Shown here piece after piece: positions 5,231 through 5,231 of a DNA stretch of 5,231 nucleotides; positions within the stretch are counted from its first letter, which is position 1; each line of letters begins with the position of its first letter. Source of the DNA: Sulfurimonas sp. (lineage in GTDB: Bacteria; Campylobacterota; Campylobacteria; Campylobacterales; Sulfurimonadaceae). The DNA is taken from NCBI GenBank assembly GCA_030646745.1, contig JAUSKV010000379.1:1-5231 (forward strand). Direction: 5' to 3'. Position numbers and translations under genes: made by a program. The notes beneath the pieces are model-generated. The model was not told where the DNA came from, did not search any database, and saw nothing but the letters and a program-made list of their open reading frames with translations.

Positions 5231-5231
5231 A

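Overview
The window looks like a piece of a Campylobacterota chromosome (Sulfurimonas/Sulfurovum-like). The evidence is AT-rich DNA, bL27 without an N-terminal extension, an rplU-rpmA-obgE block, [NiFe]-hydrogenase maturation genes, a YafQ/HP0894-type toxin, and TATAAT -10 boxes without recognisable -35 boxes. The genus is an inference. Every supported gene lies on the minus strand, so transcription runs from high to low coordinates. I see no plus-strand gene, tRNA, rRNA, CRISPR array or transposase.

In transcription order, the right part (5231 to 2562) is a tightly packed, translationally coupled cluster. It holds the C-terminal 55 codons of a probable CHAD-domain protein, a SixA-type histidine phosphatase (GTG start), an unrecognised all-helical 227-aa protein with a HEPN-like R-x4-H motif, hypE and hypA. 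Junctions are overlaps of 3, 8 and 1 bases or a 6-base gap. No promoter is visible inside the cluster, so it probably starts outside the window. The 227-aa gene is clearly poorer in G+C than the genes around it and may be acquired cargo.

The middle (2535 to 1966) is a DinJ-YafQ type II toxin-antitoxin pair with its own promoter and palindromes over and beside the -10 box. A 278-base gap (1965-1688) follows. It holds two helically phased GGTACAAAAA copies, a perfect 10-bp inverted repeat, two TATAAT boxes, and a pair of interleaved inverted repeats in what would be the rplU leader.

The left part (1687 to 1) is rplU (bL21), rpmA (bL27) and the N-terminal 321 codons of obgE, a ribosome assembly GTPase; obgE runs off the window at base 1. 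The most interesting signals are the HEPN-like gene embedded in the hydrogenase-maturation cluster and the potentially switching RNA structure upstream of rplU.
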